Source: Corynebacterium silvaticum (lineage in GTDB: Bacteria > Actinomycetota > Actinomycetes > Mycobacteriales > Mycobacteriaceae). From it: a stretch of DNA of 64,000 nt. This document shows positions 32,010 to 41,006 of this stretch, in pieces. Each line of letters opens with the position of its first letter. Within the stretch, counting starts at the first letter, position 1. The position numbers were made by a program, and so were the translations under genes. The stretch covers positions 1 through 64,000 of the forward strand of contig NZ_SDQO02000001.1 of assembly GCF_004382825.2 (NCBI RefSeq), read 5' to 3'. Below the pieces are notes generated by a model. The model had not been told where the DNA came from and did no database searches. It worked only from the letters and a program-made list of their open reading frames with translations.

Positions 32010-33231
32010 TTTGAAGCCTGCGGACTACAACCCCCGTAAAGACCTGAAGCCCGGGGATGCGGACTACGAAAAACTCAAGCGGTCGTTGACGGAGTTCGGC
32101 TATGTCGAGCCGGTGATCTACAACGCCACCACCGGCCGCGTTGTCGGCGGCCACCAGCGCCTAAAAGTCCTCGCAGACCTCGGCCATGATGCTGTTGATT
32201 GCGTGGTCGTTGAGCTTGACGAGACCCGCGAAAAAGCTCTCAACGTTGCGCTGAACAAGATCAGCGGCGAGTGGGACGAGGACAAACTCGCCTGGTTGAT
32301 CGCTGACCTGGATGCCAGTGATTTTGATGTTGAGCTCACCGGCTTCGACGACACCGAAATCCAGGCGATGATCGGCTCCCTCGACGACGGCGACATCGAA
32401 GACGACGATTATGACCTGACCGCCGCTCTCGAAGCGGCAAGTTTCGTCGAGCGTGGAGACATCTGGGCTGTCGGCAGGCATCGGCTGGTGTGCGGAGACG
32501 CCACAAACCCCGACGATGTTGCAACGTTGATGGATGGCAAGAGTGCCAACCTGGTGCTGACTGACCCGCCTTACAATGTCGCCTTCGAATCATCCGATGG
32601 TCTGAAGATCAAGGGCGACAAGCAGTCGGACTCGGCGTTTTTCGAGTTCCTGCTGGCCGCGTTCACCAACATGAGCGCTGTGTTGGAGAAGGGTGGGTCG
32701 GCGTATGTGTTCCACGCCGATACCGAAGGGCTGAACTTCCGCAAAGCGTTTACCGAAGCCGGGTTCAAGCTGTCGGGTTGTTGTATCTGGGTGAAGGACT
32801 CGTTGGTGCTCGGGCGGAGCCCGTATCAGTGGCAGCACGAGCCGGTGTTGTTCGGTTGGAAGCAGGGCGGTAAGCACAAGTGGTTCGCTGACCGGAAGCA
32901 AACCACTATCTGGCGGTTTGATAAGCCTCGGCGTAATGCCGACCATCCAACCAGCAAGCCGTTGGATTTGTTGGCCTACCCGATCCGTAACTCCACCCAG
33001 GCCAATGCGGTCGTGCTCGACTTGTTCGCAGGGTCCGGCTCCACGTTGATGGCAGCCGAAGAAACTGACCGCATCTGCTACTGCATGGAGCTGGATGAGA
33101 AGTACGCCTCGGTGATTTTGCGCCGGTACGCCGAAGCCACGGGTGATGCCGCCGAGATCACCTGCCAGCGCGACGGCGAGCAGCTGGCGTATCTGAATGT
33201 GGTGAAGGACGTGGACCGGGCCAGCGACTAA
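31981..33231 (+). CDS. ParB-N/DNA methyltransferase fusion
   Basis: A 416-residue protein. Residues 1-110 are a ParB/Srx-like N-terminal domain (NPRKDLKPGDADYEKLKRSL with VVGGHQRLKVL). Residues from about 150 form an N6-adenine or N4-cytosine methyltransferase: motif IV TDPPYNVAF, HPTSKPLDLLAYPIRNST and motif I LDLFAGSGSTLMAAE near the C-terminus (beta class order). It is a solitary phage methyltransferase, probably protecting phage DNA from host restriction. No cognate nuclease is adjacent. Target specificity cannot be read from sequence. Confidence 0.9.
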   Translation: MLIKQLPIGDLKPADYNPRKDLKPGDADYEKLKRSLTEFGYVEPVIYNATTGRVVGGHQRLKVLADLGHDAVDCVVVELDETREKALNVALNKISGEWDEDKLAWLIADLDASDFDVELTGFDDTEIQAMIGSLDDGDIEDDDYDLTAALEAASFVERGDIWAVGRHRLVCGDATNPDDVATLMDGKSANLVLTDPPYNVAFESSDGLKIKGDKQSDSAFFEFLLAAFTNMSAVLEKGGSAYVFHADTEGLNFRKAFTEAGFKLSGCCIWVKDSLVLGRSPYQWQHEPVLFGWKQGGKHKWFADRKQTTIWRFDKPRRNADHPTSKPLDLLAYPIRNSTQANAVVLDLFAGSGSTLMAAEETDRICYCMELDEKYASVILRRYAEATGDAAEITCQRDGEQLAYLNVVKDVDRASD

Positions 33232-33258
33232 ACCTCTCGAAATTGGTGATTGATGAGG

Positions 33259-33305
33259 GCGAATACCGCTGGATAAGTGTTCAAACGTATGGCTGTATGT
33301 ACATG
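33259..33305 (+). promoter_or_regulatory. 47-bp phage promoter-like motif, copy A
   Basis: The block has TGGATA at 33270-33275, then 12 bp later TATGGCTGTATGTACAT. The same arrangement, with identical spacing, occurs at 34227-34273 and 34726-34772. The 3' part contains the palindrome-like TGTATGTACA. It lies 48 bp before the start of the gene at 33354. Confidence 0.7.
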
Positions 33306-33353
33306 ACCAAACCGCACCCCAAGCCCTTGGGGAATCGAGCGAAAGGACTGGTC

Positions 33354-33539
33354 ATGAGCGAACTCCATCTGGAAATCACTGAACTCATCGAAGCAGGAAT
33401 CAACGTCCACAACACCCACGACACCCTCCGTGAGGCGAGGGTGCGCGGCTATCGGCTGGTCGTGCGCGTGATCGAGTACGACCCGAACAGTTTCCTCCAG
33501 TTCGTGGCCTCGTGGTTCGGCGAGGAGGTGGCAGCATGA
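33354..33539 (+). CDS. Small hypothetical phage protein
   Basis: A 61-residue protein (MSELHLEITELIEAGINVHN and a C-terminal VASWFGEEVAA) preceded by gaaaggac. Moderately acidic with an alternating hydrophobic pattern; no family recognised. It follows copy A of the 47-bp motif and overlaps the next gene by 4 bp. Confidence 0.6.
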   Translation: MSELHLEITELIEAGINVHNTHDTLREARVRGYRLVVRVIEYDPNSFLQFVASWFGEEVAA

Positions 33540-34207
33540 CCGCCATCGAGTTCGAGCCGCAGACGGCGGGCAGGAAGAGACTCGCCACAGCTATCGCCGC
33601 CCATCTGGGCGTGGACGCGGCCTATGCGGGTACGCCCACGTTTGCCTACCGTATCGGCGAGGCCACCCTCGACAGGGACTGGACCCTGCACCTTCCAGAC
33701 GGCACTGATGCTGAGGCTGTCGTAGAGGCTGCCTGGCGTGCGGGCTTCACGGCGGCAGACGCGGGGGATGTGGGGTTGACGGTGACGATGCCCACCACCG
33801 GCTGGAGTGAGCGCACACGCGCCAACCTCGAAGCCCTGCTCGCCTCCAAAGGCACGTTGATCGCCCGCGCCCTAGACATCCCCGCCACCCCGGTCGAATT
33901 CGAGGGTGACGTCGTGGCCTTCCCATGGTTTGCCACCATGCCCAGCCAGGACGTCCGCGAGGCGGTGATTCAGTTGATTGTCGCCCTGTGTGAGCGGGCC
34001 GAAACCGCCACGAGGACGAGCAGCAAGCCACCAGCGGGCGGCAACGATAAGTACACGATGCGCTGCTTCCTGCTCGCCCTGGGGCTCATCGGCCCCGAAT
34101 ACAAGAAACTCCGCCAAATCCTGCTCGCAGGACTTGACGGGGACGCTGCCTGGCGCACACCCAAACCAGCGAAAAACCTGGCCATAACTGGGCGGAAAAA
34201 TTCTTGA
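33536..34207 (+). CDS. Phage 'virulence-related' type hypothetical protein
   Basis: A 223-residue protein resembling a family found in Gram-positive prophages and often labelled virulence-related protein. It has GRKRLATAIAAHLGVDAAYA, PTFAYRIGEATLDRDW, an acidic middle part, LTVTMPTTGWSERTRANLEA, LLASKGTLIARAL and a C-terminal YTMRCFLLALGLIGPEYKKL. No catalytic motif is visible and no function is established. The ATG at 33536 overlaps the previous stop, and the pair shares the copy A promoter-like motif. Confidence 0.68.
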   Translation: MTAIEFEPQTAGRKRLATAIAAHLGVDAAYAGTPTFAYRIGEATLDRDWTLHLPDGTDAEAVVEAAWRAGFTAADAGDVGLTVTMPTTGWSERTRANLEALLASKGTLIARALDIPATPVEFEGDVVAFPWFATMPSQDVREAVIQLIVALCERAETATRTSSKPPAGGNDKYTMRCFLLALGLIGPEYKKLRQILLAGLDGDAAWRTPKPAKNLAITGRKNS

Positions 34208-34226
34208 AAAATAGTGGCTGACTAGG

Positions 34227-34273
34227 GCAAATATGATTGGATATATGCCGACACCTATGGCTGTATATACATA
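34227..34273 (+). promoter_or_regulatory. 47-bp phage promoter-like motif, copy B
   Basis: TGGATA at 34238-34243 and TATGGCTGTATATACATA at 34256-34273, spaced as in copies A and C, 38 bp before the ATG at 34311. Confidence 0.7.
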
Positions 34274-34310
34274 CCGAAACAACAACGGGAAAGACAAAGG
34301 ACAAGCAGCC

Positions 34311-34586
34311 ATGAACAGCCAGATCAAGACCATCAAGCAGATCGCTAAAGAGCACAAGGTGTTGGGGCATGCGATGAGCTTCGGCGACTGGGTGATCGCC
34401 ACCAACCGGATCTGGAACGACGAGCGCGCCGCCTACGATCATTTCGCCACCCTCTACAAGCGCACCGACACCGACCACGCAGTCCACATGACCGACTCCG
34501 AGGAGGCGTTCCTCGACGAAGGCCACGCCACCGCCTGGGCCATCGGCATGGCCGCCACCTACGACGACGACCAAGCCAGCCGCTAA
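34311..34586 (+). CDS. Small acidic hypothetical phage protein
   Basis: A 91-residue protein with IKTIKQIAKEHKVLGHAMSF, DWVIATNRIWNDERAAYDHF and an acidic end (DSEEAFLDEGHATAWAIGMA). No family recognised. It is a single-gene unit behind copy B of the 47-bp motif, with cagacaaagga-like purine-rich sequence before the ATG. Confidence 0.6.
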   Translation: MNSQIKTIKQIAKEHKVLGHAMSFGDWVIATNRIWNDERAAYDHFATLYKRTDTDHAVHMTDSEEAFLDEGHATAWAIGMAATYDDDQASR

Positions 34587-34805
34587 ACCTTACGCTGGGT
34601 CACCGCAACCGGAGCGCAAGAGTATAGCCCCGGCTGTGGCACGCGGCAAGCAGGCAGCGCCGGTGTGCCTATGGGCGAGCCGCCAGCCAAGAGATATAGA
34701 TCTCTGGTTTTGCCTTAAGAATGAGCCGATTACGACTGGATATGGTGGCGGGTCTATGGCTGTATGTACATACGCAAATAACCACAGCGACAGGGGGAAA
34801 CAGCC
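34587..34805. other. Intergenic region between two small phage genes
   Basis: About 220 bp without a supportable gene. The first part shows GC-rich partial inverted repeats (a possible weak terminator near 34640-34680), and the last 80 bp carry copy C of the 47-bp motif. Confidence 0.4.
34726..34772 (+). promoter_or_regulatory. 47-bp phage promoter-like motif, copy C
   Basis: TGGATA at 34737-34742 and TATGGCTGTATGTACATA at 34755-34772, same spacing as copies A and B, 33 bp before the ATG at 34806. Confidence 0.7.
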
Positions 34806-35018
34806 ATGACAACGACGATGAGCCGCGAGGACCTCAACCAGCTTTTGACCACGATCACCAGCGAGCGTTTCGATTACATTCCCACCCTTGACCAGCGGCT
34901 CTCCGACGAGCTCGACTTCCACGAGGTCAGCGTCTGGGGCCTGCGCCAGATCCTGACCCAAGCCTTCGAAGCAGGCCTCAAGGCCGGAAACAACGGCATC
35001 ACCACCATCACCGACTAG
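34806..35018 (+). CDS. Small hypothetical phage protein
   Basis: A 70-residue protein (MTTTMSREDLNQLLTTITSE; LSDELDFHEVSVWGLRQIL; AFEAGLKAGNNG) with two predicted helices and no recognised family. It is the sole gene behind copy C of the 47-bp motif and is followed by a terminator, so it is probably an independently controlled unit. Confidence 0.6.
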   Translation: MTTTMSREDLNQLLTTITSERFDYIPTLDQRLSDELDFHEVSVWGLRQILTQAFEAGLKAGNNGITTITD

Positions 35019-35068
35019 ACCCAGCCTGCCCCGACCACACCGGCCGGGGCCGCGCTCTCAGCCTAACC

Positions 35069-35090
35069 AGCCCCCGAGTGGGGCTTTTCT
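35069..35090 (+). terminator. Terminator before the large terminase gene
   Basis: Short stem agcccc / ggggct with loop ccgagt... and the tail tttt, ending 28 bp before the large-terminase start. Confidence 0.7.
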
Positions 35091-35117
35091 TATGCCCTAG
35101 GAAGGAGCCCACCCACC

Positions 35118-36716
35118 ATGGCCGCAAGTTACACGCCAACCCGGTTCATGGCAGAGGGCTCCACCTATGACAAGCGTAAAGCCGACTTCGCGGTCGCGTT
35201 CATCCAAGCCCTGCGCCATACGAAGGGCCGCTGGGCCGGTAAACCCTTCAAACTCCTGGACTGGCAGGAGACGATCGTGCGGGACTTGTTCGGCGTGGTC
35301 AAGCCCGACGGGTATCGGCAGTTCACCACCGCCTACGTCGAAATCCCCAAGAAACAAGGCAAGAGCGAGCTCGCCGCTGCGGTGGCCTTGCTGCTCACGT
35401 GTGGGGATGGTGAGCAGGCTGCCGAGGTTTATGGGTGTGCGGCTGACCGGCAGCAAGCCAGCATTGTGTTCGAAGTCGCCGCCGATATGGTGCGCCAATC
35501 ACCAGCCCTATCCAAACGCGTGAAGATTCTCTCGAGCCAGAAGCGCATCATCTACAAGCCCACCAACTCCTTCTACCAGGTCCTCTCCGCTGAGGCGTAT
35601 TCGAAGCACGGCTTCAACATCTCCGGCGTGGTGTTCGACGAGCTGCATACCCAACCGAACCGAGCCTTGTTTGATGTCATGACCAAGGGATCGGGTGATG
35701 CGCGCACGCAGCCGCTGTATTTCCTGATCACCACCGCCGGAACCGACACGCACTCGATCTGCTACGAGCAACACCAAAAAGCCCAAGACCTCCTCGCGGG
35801 TAAAAAGCATGACCCGACGTTCTACCCGGTGATCTACGGCGCGGATGCGGATGATGATTGGACTGACGAGGCCGTCTGGGCGAAAGCCAACCCGAGCCTT
35901 GGGGTGACGGTGCCCGTGGAGAAGGTACGTGCGGCGTGTAATTCTGCTCGGCAGAATCCGGCTGAGGAGAACACGTTTAGGCAGCTGCGCCTTAACCAGT
36001 GGGTGAAGCAGTCGGTGCGGTGGATGCCGATGCACGTGTGGAACCAGAACAACGCTCCGGTTGACTTGGCGGAGTTGGAGGGGCGTCCGTGTTATGGCGG
36101 GCTCGATTTGGCCTCGACGACGGATATTACGGCGTTCGTGCTCGTATTTCCGCCTTACGGGTCGGATGAGAAGTACCGGGTCGCGCCGTGGTTCTGGATA
36201 CCCGAAGACAACCTGCCACTCCGGGTCGCGCGGGATCACGTGCCCTACGACCTGTGGCACACCCAAGGCTTCCTGGAGACCACGGAAGGCAACGTCGTCC
36301 ACTACGCGCATATTGAGCACCACATCGAACAGCTCGGCACCCGGTTTGATATCAGGGAGATCGCGTTCGACCGCTGGGGTGCGGTCCAAATGAGCCAAAA
36401 CCTCGAAGGTATGGGCTTCACTGTTGTGCCGTTCGGGCAAGGCTTCAAAGACATGAGCCCACCCTCCAAAGAGCTGATGAAACTCGCACTCGAAGGACGC
36501 CTCGCACACGGTGGGCAACCTGTTCTGGGGTGGATGGTGGATAACATTCACATCCGCACCGACCCGGCAGGCAACATCAAACCCGACAAGCAAAAGTCCA
36601 CCGAGAAAATCGACGGCGTGGTCGCCACCATCATGGCCTTAGACCGCGCCATCCGAGGCGGCAGCCGGGCAACGGGGGCGTCGGTGTACGACTCGCGTGG
36701 GTTACTTGTGTTCTAG
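35118..36716 (+). CDS. Terminase large subunit
   Basis: A 532-residue packaging motor. The ATPase domain has Walker A-like IPKKQGKSEL near residues 76-85, Walker B VVFDELH near 172 and the coupling motif LITTAGTD. The C-terminal nuclease domain has GGLDLASTTDITAF (first Asp), IAFDRWGAVQM and KIDGVVATIMALDRA (last Asp). It belongs to the HK97/phage-terminase-1-like group. The small subunit is 4.4 kb upstream. The minus-strand DUF1643 gene overlaps its last 15 bp. Confidence 0.93.
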   Translation: MAASYTPTRFMAEGSTYDKRKADFAVAFIQALRHTKGRWAGKPFKLLDWQETIVRDLFGVVKPDGYRQFTTAYVEIPKKQGKSELAAAVALLLTCGDGEQAAEVYGCAADRQQASIVFEVAADMVRQSPALSKRVKILSSQKRIIYKPTNSFYQVLSAEAYSKHGFNISGVVFDELHTQPNRALFDVMTKGSGDARTQPLYFLITTAGTDTHSICYEQHQKAQDLLAGKKHDPTFYPVIYGADADDDWTDEAVWAKANPSLGVTVPVEKVRAACNSARQNPAEENTFRQLRLNQWVKQSVRWMPMHVWNQNNAPVDLAELEGRPCYGGLDLASTTDITAFVLVFPPYGSDEKYRVAPWFWIPEDNLPLRVARDHVPYDLWHTQGFLETTEGNVVHYAHIEHHIEQLGTRFDIREIAFDRWGAVQMSQNLEGMGFTVVPFGQGFKDMSPPSKELMKLALEGRLAHGGQPVLGWMVDNIHIRTDPAGNIKPDKQKSTEKIDGVVATIMALDRAIRGGSRATGASVYDSRGLLVF

Positions 36717-37484
36717 TGGCATCGGGATAAGGCAGTTCTTTCCAGTTTTTAATGATGGGTTTTTGTTTGGGTGAGGCGGGAAGTCAGGGACTCGGCCACC
36801 TTGGCCGTATTTCAGGCGCCATAGCCGACCTGCGATACTCTCGCCGCCATTCAGTAGAGGTTTGACGAACTCGAAGAACCAATCTTGTCCGTCTTGGACC
36901 CATAGCTTTTTCTCTGGGTTGCCCCACGCGCAGATAATCCGAATGTCCGTGTTGGAATTCTCGTTGGCTGATAACACTGAGGTAAGAATTGTACGGAACA
37001 GGCATTTTAGGCATGGTCCAGTCCAGTTGTTCACCAAAGCCTGAACCTCTGAGCTTTCTGTTTCAATGATCGGTACTAGGTTAATGAGGGTGAGGCGTTT
37101 GGTGTTTGCAAGAGCGGCACTTTCAAGCCACCTTAGAACAATGGTTGCGGTCTCATCTGTCTCGGGCATGTGACCGGGCGGGGTATGACGTTTTTTTCGT
37201 CCGGAAAATGCTCGTGCCTTTGAAGGATTCATCCCGATCACGATGACATGTTCGCCGTCATTTCTATGTGGAAGTTTGTGCGTTAGTAGCAGGCGGAGCT
37301 GGTTGGGTTTTGAAGGGTCGAGCGATGCTGGTTCTACTTCGATTTTCGGGGTTGAGTCATTTGTAACACGAGCGAAAACGGAATGTCCTATGAGCTTTTC
37401 CCCGTCATCAATCGCAGAGTCATTTCCCGGATCTTTGGTGCGCAGCGCTTTGTCTAAGACTGATACCCATTCACTATCTCCCAT
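36702..37484 (-). CDS. DUF1643 family protein
   Basis: A 260-residue protein matching DUF1643: VIVIGMNPSKARAFSG, DETATIVLRWLES, RLTLINLVPI, the WG motif in RIICAWGNPEKK and a late PPHPNKNP. DUF1643 has no established function; the NPS and WG motifs recall DNA-glycosylase-like folds, which is only an impression. It is antisense between terminase and portal genes, the third cargo-like insertion in the phage. Its GC is lower than that of the flanking genes. It overlaps the end of the terminase gene by 15 bp, so the two are convergent. Confidence 0.7.
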   Translation of the reverse strand: MGDSEWVSVLDKALRTKDPGNDSAIDDGEKLIGHSVFARVTNDSTPKIEVEPASLDPSKPNQLRLLLTHKLPHRNDGEHVIVIGMNPSKARAFSGRKKRHTPPGHMPETDETATIVLRWLESAALANTKRLTLINLVPIIETESSEVQALVNNWTGPCLKCLFRTILTSVLSANENSNTDIRIICAWGNPEKKLWVQDGQDWFFEFVKPLLNGGESIAGRLWRLKYGQGGRVPDFPPHPNKNPSLKTGKNCLIPMPLEHK

Positions 37485-37518
37485 GACGCAATTGTCGTCC
37501 TGTTAAGAGGAAAATGCT

Positions 37519-38850
37519 ATGAGAATTCTTGACTGGCTGCGCGGCACATCCCGCCATGCGACCAATCAACAGCTGTCTGGTCAGTATTCGTTCTTGTTTG
37601 GCCCCACCACAGCTGGGCGGACGGTGACCGAACGCAGCGCTATGCAGATGACCGCCGTGTATTCGTGTGTGCGGATTTTGGCTGAGGCGATCGCGGGGCT
37701 GCCGTTGCATGTCTACCGCACTGGGTCGGATGGGTCGAAGGTGAAAGCTACTGATCATGGCTTGTACCGCTTGTTGCATGATGAGCCGAATCCGGAGATG
37801 ACGAGCTTCGTGTTCCGCGAGACGTTGATGACCCATCTGTTGTTGTGGGGTAACGCTTATGCGCAGGTGTTGCGGAACGGGCGTGATGAGGTGATCGGGC
37901 TGTATCCGTTGATGCCGAACCGCATGAGCGTTGGCAGGGATGAGACGGGACGCTTGTATTACGAGTACCAGAGGTCATCGGATGAGCCTGCTGGTCGGTG
38001 GGAACGCGTCCGGCTCACACCGGCCGATGTGCTGCATATTCCGGGTTTGGGGTTCGATGGGCTGGTTGGGTATAGCCCGATTGCGATGGCGAAGAACGCT
38101 ATCGGTATGGCTATGGCTACCGAAGACTACGGCGCGAGTTTCTTTGCTAATGGTGCTGCTCCTGGTGGGGTGTTGGAGCATCCTGGCACGATCAAAGACC
38201 CCTCCCGCGTGCGTGAATCCTGGCAGGCCACGTTTGGTGGTGCGCGGAACTCGAACAAGGTGGCTGTGTTGGAGGAGGGCATGAAATACACGCCCATCTC
38301 CGTGTCGCCTGAGCAGGCGCAGTTTTTGGAGACTCGGAAGTTTCAGATCAACGAGATCGCCCGCATCTTCCGCATCCCACCCCACATGATCGGCGACCTC
38401 GACAAATCAAGCTTCTCAAATATTGAGCAGCAGTCGTTGGAGTTTGTGAAGTACACGTTGGATCCGTGGGTGATCCGCTGGGAGCAAGCCATCAACAAAA
38501 CCCTGCTGTCCGCGCGAGAGAAGCCGGGCGTGTTTGTGAAGTTCAACGTCGAAGGCTTGTTGCGCGGGGATTACGTGTCTCGGATGAATGGGTATGCGGT
38601 CGCCCGGCAGAACGGGTGGATGTCCGCCAACGACATCCGCGCCTTAGAGAACCTCGACCGCATCAGCACAGAGGAGGGTGGGGATCTGTATCTCGTGAAC
38701 GGCAACATGCTCCCGCTTGCCATGGCGGGCGCATACGCGTCCGTACAACCCGCCAGTGAGGAGACGCCGCCAGGTCTACCGCGACCGGAGGGCGATCCGC
38801 CGACTGGCGGGCATGTACCTGAACAAACATTTGAAAGGAGGAGCCGGTGA
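37519..38850 (+). CDS. Portal protein, HK97 family
   Basis: A 443-residue portal protein forming the DNA entry ring of the capsid: MQMTAVYSCVRILAEAIAGL, LYRLLHDEPNPEMTSFVFRE, LLLWGNAYAQVLRNGRDEV and IFRIPPHMIGDLDKSSFSNI are all typical. Length is normal. The start follows gaggaaaatgct. It overlaps the protease by 4 bp, the standard portal-protease-capsid order. Confidence 0.93.
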   Translation: MRILDWLRGTSRHATNQQLSGQYSFLFGPTTAGRTVTERSAMQMTAVYSCVRILAEAIAGLPLHVYRTGSDGSKVKATDHGLYRLLHDEPNPEMTSFVFRETLMTHLLLWGNAYAQVLRNGRDEVIGLYPLMPNRMSVGRDETGRLYYEYQRSSDEPAGRWERVRLTPADVLHIPGLGFDGLVGYSPIAMAKNAIGMAMATEDYGASFFANGAAPGGVLEHPGTIKDPSRVRESWQATFGGARNSNKVAVLEEGMKYTPISVSPEQAQFLETRKFQINEIARIFRIPPHMIGDLDKSSFSNIEQQSLEFVKYTLDPWVIRWEQAINKTLLSAREKPGVFVKFNVEGLLRGDYVSRMNGYAVARQNGWMSANDIRALENLDRISTEEGGDLYLVNGNMLPLAMAGAYASVQPASEETPPGLPRPEGDPPTGGHVPEQTFERRSR

Positions 38851-39722
38851 GACGGTTCTGGAACTGGGAGCCTGCTGCTCCCACAAGTGAAAACCCGGCG
38901 GGTAGCGATACCAGCCGGGTTTTGCATATTAACGGCGTGGTTGCCGAGGAGTCCTGGTTTGAGGACGACATCACCCCAGCCCTGTTCGCGTCCGAGCTGA
39001 ACGCAGGCAGTGGGGATGTGACGGTGTGGATCAACTCCCCGGGTGGGGATGTGGTTGCTGCCGCGCAGATCTACAACATGCTCATCGACTACCCAGGCCA
39101 CGTCCGCGTCTGTATCGACGGGATCGCAGCCTCAGCAGCGAGCGTGATTGCGATGGCCGGTTCCACGGTTGCCATGTCGCCGGTGTCGATGTTGATGATC
39201 CACAACCCCGCCACGCTCGCGATCGGGGACGCGGACGAGCTGGGTCGGGCGATCGACATGCTCGCCGCCGTCAAAGACAGCATCATTAACGCCTATGAGT
39301 TGAAGACTGGCATGTCGCGGGCGAAGCTCGCCAAGCTCATGGATGCTGAGACCTGGATGGACGCGAAAGCTGCCATCTCGATGGGGTTCGCTGACGAGTA
39401 CCTCACCCGCAACGCCAAGCCCGCCAACCCCGACGAAGACGATCCTGACGAGGACGACGATCGCGACGAAGAGTCAGACGTCGACGAGCCGGATGAGGAT
39501 GGTTTGCCGCCGGGTAAGCCTAAGAAGATCGGCAATGTCACCCCGCTACGCGCTTCTGCTGGCGGGGTTGTCTATTCCCGCAAGCCTGCTGAGAAGCGTC
39601 TCGTTGCCCACCTTACCGATCAGCGCCCGCCCACGACGCCGCCCGTCAACCCGCCGTCTGCCGCGCCTGTGGGGCGGCGGGTGGTTGACCTGTATGCCGC
39701 CCTAACTAATCAAGCCCACTAA
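38847..39722 (+). CDS. ClpP-like head maturation protease
   Basis: A 291-residue serine protease processing the prohead. It has NSPGGDVVAAAQIYN, the nucleophile region GIAASAASVIAMAGS (Ser), MLMIHNPATLAIGDADE (His) and a helical part ending in MGFADEYL. A long acidic linker (DEDDPDEDDDRDEESDVDEP) and a basic tail form a scaffold-like C-terminal extension, common when the protease doubles as scaffold. A terminator-like hairpin at 38890-38923 falls inside its first codons but is probably chance. Confidence 0.9.
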   Translation: MRRFWNWEPAAPTSENPAGSDTSRVLHINGVVAEESWFEDDITPALFASELNAGSGDVTVWINSPGGDVVAAAQIYNMLIDYPGHVRVCIDGIAASAASVIAMAGSTVAMSPVSMLMIHNPATLAIGDADELGRAIDMLAAVKDSIINAYELKTGMSRAKLAKLMDAETWMDAKAAISMGFADEYLTRNAKPANPDEDDPDEDDDRDEESDVDEPDEDGLPPGKPKKIGNVTPLRASAGGVVYSRKPAEKRLVAHLTDQRPPTTPPVNPPSAAPVGRRVVDLYAALTNQAH

Positions 39723-39743
39723 CCCTCAAAGGAGAACACTTTC

Positions 39744-40964
39744 ATGTCCACGATGACGATTTCTGACCTGCGCACCAAGCGTGCCGAGACCTGGGAGAAG
39801 GCGAAGGCCTTCCTCGACGAGCGCCGCGATGCCACCACCGGCTGCCTGTCCGCCGAGGACGACCAGACCTACGCCCGCATGGAAGCCGATATCGACAAGC
39901 TCACCAACGAGATCGCTCGGGCTGAGCGTGCCCAACGCCTCGACGCTGACCTCGCCAGGGCGACGCATGCTCCGCTCACCTCGATGCCCGGCCAAACCGG
40001 CGAGACCGAACCAGCCAAGACCGGCCGCGCCACAGCCTCGTATAGCCGGGCGTTTTGGGATGCGATGCGCCTGAACGCCTCACCCCTCGAGGTCCGCAAC
40101 GCCCTGAGCGAGGGCGTCGACACCGAGGGTGGCTATTTGGTGCCGGACGAGTTTGAACGCACGCTTGTCCAGTCGCTGGCTGACCAGAACGTCATGCGAG
40201 GCTTGGCGAAGGTTATTCAAACCACCTCGGGGGATCGGAAGATCCCTGTCGTCTCCACTCACGGCACCGCAGGCTGGCTTGATGAGGGCAAGCCCTACAC
40301 CGAGTCCGACGAAGTCTTCTCCCAGGTGACGCTGTCGGCGTTTAAGCTCGGCACTTTCCTCAAGATCAGCGAGGAACTGCTCAATGACGCAGCCTTCGAC
40401 GTCGAGGCATATTTGGCCTCGGAGTTTGCACGCCGGATCGGCGCGGCAGAGGAGGAAGCCTTCCTCGTCGGCACAGGCACGGGCCAGCCCACCGGCATCT
40501 TCGCCCCGGCCGGGGGCGGGGAGAAGGTGGTCACCACCGCGAAGGCCACCGACATCAGCGCGGACGAGCTGATCGACCTGCACTACGGCCTGCGTGCCCC
40601 GTATCGCAAGAACGCGGTATGGCTGATGAACGACGCCACCGTCAAGACAGTGCGCAAGCTCAAGGACGGTAACGGCCAATACCTATGGCAACCCGCCCTC
40701 ACCGCAGGAGCGCCAGACCTGATCTTGGGTAAGCCGGTGCACACGTCGGCGTTCGTGCCCGAAATCAAGGCGAGCGCGAAGACGGTGGCGTTCGGTGACC
40801 TTGGTTATTACTGGATCGCTGACCGGCAAGGCCGCTCCTTCAAACGGTTGAACGAACTGTTTGCCACGAGCGGTCAGGTCGGGTTCCTCGCCTCGCAGCG
40901 CTTGGACGGCAAGCTCGTCCTGCCCGAGGCGGTGAAGGTGTTGACCCAGAAGGCCACCGCCTAA
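39744..40964 (+). CDS. Major capsid protein, HK97 family
   Basis: A 406-residue capsid protein with an N-terminal coiled-coil delta domain (LRTKRAETWEKAKAFLDERR to about residue 75) that is likely removed by the protease. The HK97 fold follows: LSEGVDTEGGYLVPDEFERT, KIPVVSTHGTAGWLDEGKPY, KISEELLNDAAFDVEAYLAS and EEAFLVGTGTGQPTGIF. It is preceded by aaaggagaac and followed by the connector remnants. Confidence 0.95.
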   Translation: MSTMTISDLRTKRAETWEKAKAFLDERRDATTGCLSAEDDQTYARMEADIDKLTNEIARAERAQRLDADLARATHAPLTSMPGQTGETEPAKTGRATASYSRAFWDAMRLNASPLEVRNALSEGVDTEGGYLVPDEFERTLVQSLADQNVMRGLAKVIQTTSGDRKIPVVSTHGTAGWLDEGKPYTESDEVFSQVTLSAFKLGTFLKISEELLNDAAFDVEAYLASEFARRIGAAEEEAFLVGTGTGQPTGIFAPAGGGEKVVTTAKATDISADELIDLHYGLRAPYRKNAVWLMNDATVKTVRKLKDGNGQYLWQPALTAGAPDLILGKPVHTSAFVPEIKASAKTVAFGDLGYYWIADRQGRSFKRLNELFATSGQVGFLASQRLDGKLVLPEAVKVLTQKATA

Positions 40965-41006
40965 ACACTGACCCGTTGACCGTTGAGAGAGGAGGTGGCA
41001 GCCCCG

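Noticed and set aside
38890..38923. Terminator-like hairpin (aaaacccgg/ccgggtttt) in the protease gene
   Set aside because: It lies within the first codons of an intact frame that overlaps the portal gene. Ending transcription there would cut off all capsid genes, so it is probably incidental.
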